Shown here: piece by piece, positions 6,193 through 8,597 of the stretch | Layout: every line of letters begins with the position of its first letter | Position numbering within the stretch: position 1 is the stretch's first letter | Assembly (NCBI GenBank): GCA_026982175.1 | Contig: JALSHP010000366.1 | Coordinates: forward strand, 1-8,597 | Origin: Campylobacteraceae bacterium | GTDB taxonomy: Bacteria > Campylobacterota > Campylobacteria > Campylobacterales > Sulfurovaceae | DNA: 8,597 nt | Direction: 5' to 3' | Made by a program: the position numbers and the translations under genes | The notes under the pieces: model-generated | The model's input: the letters and a program-made list of their open reading frames with translations, nothing else | Told to the model about the DNA's origin: nothing | Databases searched by the model: none

Positions 6193-6717
6193 ATGAAGAT
6201 TTTAATATCACTTATAACCCTTGGCACACTACTTTGTGCTGAAATTAAACTCCCCCAAAATTTTAAAAGCGACTTTGAACAGACCATTACCAATGAAAAA
6301 GGAAAAGTTATTCACTACAGTGGCAATGTACTCTTTATTGATGCGACACAAGCACTTTTTAAATGGTCATATACTGCACCGACTCAAAAAGAGGTCTGTA
6401 CCGATGGCATACAACTTGTGGTCGTTGACCATGATTTAGAGCAAATCTCTACCTATATGGTTAATGATAACATTGATTTAAAAGAGATTTTAAAACGTGC
6501 TACAAAAATCTCTAATCAAGCCTATACGGCAAGTTATAAAGAGATAGAGTATCTGATTAATTTAGATAAAGAAGAGCAGTTAGAACAGATAACTTACGTG
6601 GATGATTTGGACAATCGGGTTAAAATCATATTTAAAAATATGAATTATAGTACGACCATTAGTGAAGATGTCTTGGAGTGTGTTGCACCTCAAGAGTATG
6701 ATGTAATTAAAGGCTAA
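6193..6717 (+). CDS. lolA: Outer-membrane lipoprotein carrier protein LolA
   Basis: The 174-residue periplasmic chaperone takes lipoproteins from the LolCDE-type exporter to the outer membrane. Residues 1-16 form a Sec signal peptide with likely cleavage after LLCA (A16|E17). Cys15 does not sit in a proper lipobox, so this is probably not a lipoprotein. The mature part matches LolA: NFKSDFEQTITNEKGKVIHYSG, then LFKWSYTAPTQKEVCTDG, then VVVDHDLEQ. By eye the E. coli segment KRPNLFNW aligns with ATQALFKW, so the position of E. coli Arg43 appears to be Thr52. Two mature cysteines (Cys69, Cys163) could form a disulfide. Length is near the usual 180-200. It is the first gene of a tight pair with rmuC, whose start lies two bases beyond its stop. 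Confidence 0.88.
   Translation: MKILISLITLGTLLCAEIKLPQNFKSDFEQTITNEKGKVIHYSGNVLFIDATQALFKWSYTAPTQKEVCTDGIQLVVVDHDLEQISTYMVNDNIDLKEILKRATKISNQAYTASYKEIEYLINLDKEEQLEQITYVDDLDNRVKIIFKNMNYSTTISEDVLECVAPQEYDVIKG
6709..6713 (+). promoter_or_regulatory. Ribosome binding site supporting the TTG start of rmuC
   Basis: AAAGG lies inside the last codons of lolA, six bases before TTG at 6720. The next in-frame candidate, ATG at 6747, has only AGG in ACAGG (ending 6738) eight bases upstream. The spacing favours TTG, but this is not conclusive. Confidence 0.5.
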
Positions 6718-6719
6718 CT

Positions 6720-8288
6720 TTGGAACAACTTGTCACAGGTTTTCAAATGGGAAACTCTTTTTATGTTGCATTGGGGCTTTTTTTACTCATTGTTTTTATT
6801 ATCTCTACGATTATTGTGGTTTTTATGTCACGTATTGCTAGATTGGAAGCCATTTTGGAAAAAGCCAAAGAGATTGACAAAGCAAAAGAGGAGCGACTCG
6901 ATGAGTTCTATGAAGCGTTTCAAGATGAGAGAGCCAAAAGTATGCAGCAAGAGAAAGAGCTGGAGTATTTTGCTCAAAGTAAAGTCAAAATCAAAGAGTA
7001 TGAAGGAAAAATGGAACGCTTAAAAGAACGTATTGTTGATGAGAGCAAAGAGTATCTTGAAGCACTTCATAATCAAAAGAGTGCTTTTCAAGAACTCACC
7101 GTGCATCATGAACTTCTTCAAAAAGATTTTGAAAAACAAGAAGAGGCATTAAAGCTTTTAAGCAAACGTAATCAAGACTTAGTTGAACTTAACAATGAAC
7201 TTCACCTAAAAATCCATGAAGTAGAGATTAAAGTAAGCGAACAGAAAAAACAGAATGAAGAGAAAATCTCAATGATGCAGGAGCATCGAGGAGAGATTAA
7301 AGAGGAGTTTGCACAATTGGCTGCAAAGGTACTTGAAGGAAATTCAAAAGAGTTTTCTAAATTGAGTGGCGAAAATCTTTCAGCACTTATTAAACCGATG
7401 GAGAGCCAAATTTCGGACTTTAAAAAACAGATTAACACGCTCTATTCTGAAGAGTCTAAAGACCGAGCGATGTTAAAACAAGAGATTATCTCACTTAAAG
7501 AGCTAAACCAACAGATTAGCTTAGATGCCATTAATCTCACCAAGGCTTTAAAAGGTGAGAAGAAGCAACAAGGAATTTGGGGTGAGATGATTTTAGAGAA
7601 AGTTTTAGAGTCCTCAGGTCTGCGTAAAGGTGAGGAGTATACCCGTGAAGTTGCCCTTAAAAATGATGATGGTAAAACCTATCGTCCTGATGTTTTAATA
7701 CACCTCCCCGATAACCGTGACTTAATCATTGATGCGAAAACTTCACTCAATGCGTATGAGAGATATATTTCAGCCGAAAGTGCTGAACTTAAAGAGTTAC
7801 ATCTCTCTGAACACATCAAAGCAACACGACACCACATTAAAGATTTAGCAGCCAAAAGCTATGAGAAACTTGTGGGCATTAATACTTTAGATTTTATCTT
7901 TATGTTTGTACCTATTGAGGGGGCATTGGCTTTAGCACTAGAGAAAGACCCCTCTTTGTATGATGATGCCTTTAAACGTCACATTTTACTGGTAGGTCCT
8001 ACCACGCTTCTCATTGGCTTACGTGCCATAGAGAATGTATGGAAATATGAAAAACAGACACAAAATGCCAAAGAGATAGCCTCACGTGCAGGGGCATTGT
8101 ATGATAAATTTGTAAACTTTTCAGAAGACATGGTCAAGCTCTCACGACAGTTTGACACCTTACAAGGCTCTTTTGAATCAGCTAAAAAGCGTTTAAGTGA
8201 GGGAAAAGGAAACATTGTTCGTCAAGTTGAACAGCTCAAAGAGATGGGGGCAAAAACCACTAAAAAAATACCCAAAGAGTTGGGTTAG
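6720..8288 (+). CDS. rmuC: RmuC-family DNA recombination protein
   Basis: The protein has 522 residues from a TTG start, or 513 from the ATG at 6747. It shows an N-terminal membrane helix (about 14-36), a long coiled coil rich in Glu/Lys/Gln (about 37-270), and the RmuC domain (about 275-500). Domain signatures are GIWGE (285-289), YRPDVLIHLP with Asp324, LIIDAKTSL with Asp338 and Lys340, FMFVPIEGAL, and LVGPTTLL followed by WKYEKQ. The Asp...Asp-x-Lys arrangement resembles a PD-(D/E)xK nuclease core. In E. coli, rmuC loss raises inversion between short inverted repeats; the biochemical reaction is not established. The helix suggests the protein is anchored to the inner membrane with its domain in the cytoplasm. 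It is co-transcribed with lolA, probably with translational coupling, and its last bases overlap the convergent haemoglobin gene by 4 bp, leaving no room for a terminator. Confidence 0.94.
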   Translation: MEQLVTGFQMGNSFYVALGLFLLIVFIISTIIVVFMSRIARLEAILEKAKEIDKAKEERLDEFYEAFQDERAKSMQQEKELEYFAQSKVKIKEYEGKMERLKERIVDESKEYLEALHNQKSAFQELTVHHELLQKDFEKQEEALKLLSKRNQDLVELNNELHLKIHEVEIKVSEQKKQNEEKISMMQEHRGEIKEEFAQLAAKVLEGNSKEFSKLSGENLSALIKPMESQISDFKKQINTLYSEESKDRAMLKQEIISLKELNQQISLDAINLTKALKGEKKQQGIWGEMILEKVLESSGLRKGEEYTREVALKNDDGKTYRPDVLIHLPDNRDLIIDAKTSLNAYERYISAESAELKELHLSEHIKATRHHIKDLAAKSYEKLVGINTLDFIFMFVPIEGALALALEKDPSLYDDAFKRHILLVGPTTLLIGLRAIENVWKYEKQTQNAKEIASRAGALYDKFVNFSEDMVKLSRQFDTLQGSFESAKKRLSEGKGNIVRQVEQLKEMGAKTTKKIPKELG

Positions 8289-8597
8289 TAGTCGTCATCC
8301 TCATCATCTAAATCTAAGTCATTTATAAAGCGTGTAGAGAGTGCCTTGGCTTTCCCATAAATGTTTCGCACATTTGAGGGTGTATAAATCTCATCTAATG
8401 TAGCACGAAATATCTTTAGCCATTGCTCAAAAATCTCTGGGGTAAGTCCTGATAAAAAGACATGAGGCAATAGAGGGTCACCCATGTAACGCCCCTCTTC
8501 AAGCAATAGACCCAACCAAAAGTTATCCAAAGTGATGAGGTGTTCGTACCATTTATCATTTTTCATGTCATCGCCTAAGGCATTTATGAAAAATGCA
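8285..8597 (-). CDS. Group III truncated haemoglobin (5' end beyond window)
   Basis: The visible frame stays open through the right edge: ten codons (AFFINALGDD) precede the Met at 8566, so that Met is internal, not the start. The 103 visible residues align by eye with Campylobacter jejuni Ctb. FINALG matches its FNNAIG, and WYEHLITLDNFWLGLLLEEGR matches its WKEHKAKIGNFWAGMLLGEG, including the distal E7 His. PLLPHVFL contains the proximal F8 His, and FEQWLKIF has the G8 Trp. The missing N-terminal part should carry the B10 Tyr and is probably about 25 residues. Group III globins bind O2 and NO; Ctb is linked to nitrosative and oxygen stress. The protein ends with an acidic tail (DLDLDDEDDDY) not seen in Ctb. 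It converges on rmuC with overlapping stop codons. Confidence 0.85.
   Translation of the reverse strand, partial: AFFINALGDDMKNDKWYEHLITLDNFWLGLLLEEGRYMGDPLLPHVFLSGLTPEIFEQWLKIFRATLDEIYTPSNVRNIYGKAKALSTRFINDLDLDDEDDDY

Noticed and set aside
8564..8566. Start of the truncated haemoglobin at the Met at 8566
   Set aside because: The frame stays open upstream to the window edge, and the ten extra residues match the globin family. The real start is outside the window.

Overview
The window looks like ordinary chromosomal DNA from a low-GC member of the Campylobacterota (epsilonproteobacteria), with a Sulfurimonas/Sulfurovum/Arcobacter-type relative as the best guess. The reasons are AT-rich spacers, promoters made of an extended -10 behind T-rich DNA with no obvious -35, a group III truncated haemoglobin close to Campylobacter Ctb, and a large membrane PAS-GGDEF-EAL protein of a style common in this phylum. 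The genus cannot be fixed from the sequence alone. I see no rRNA, tRNA, CRISPR array, insertion sequence or phage gene, and no clear sign of horizontal transfer.

Layout, left to right. Bases 1-501 (minus strand) hold the N-terminal glutaminase part of a glutamine-dependent NAD+ synthetase (nadE), cut by the window edge. Upstream of it, also on the minus strand, lie a small secreted protein of unknown function (553-939) and a 934-residue membrane sensor with HAMP, PAS, degenerate GGDEF and apparently intact EAL domains (1111-3915). The sensor has its own extended -10 promoter. Next is a cytoplasmic cyclophilin (4054-4563, minus), with a good intrinsic terminator just downstream.

At about 4588-4600 the transcription direction splits. 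The -10 hexamers for the leftward cyclophilin gene and the rightward pyrF operon overlap in a nearly symmetric TAGAATTATA core. The rightward operon is pyrF, mogA and a 70-residue hypothetical, closely spaced and closed by a hairpin terminator. The T-rich tail of that terminator overlaps the promoter of the next pair, lolA-rmuC. rmuC appears to start at a TTG two bases after the lolA stop. rmuC converges on a minus-strand truncated haemoglobin gene with a 4-bp overlap of the coding ends; the haemoglobin gene runs off the right edge.

Most genes are separate housekeeping functions: NAD and UMP synthesis, molybdenum cofactor assembly, lipoprotein transport, protein folding and genome maintenance. 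One c-di-GMP signalling protein and one haem protein are added. I found no convincing novel multi-gene system. The items most worth a second look are the symmetric divergent promoter, a predicted leaderless start for the small secreted protein, the dead-GGDEF/live-EAL sensor, the loss of a functionally important arginine in LolA, and two orphan small proteins.
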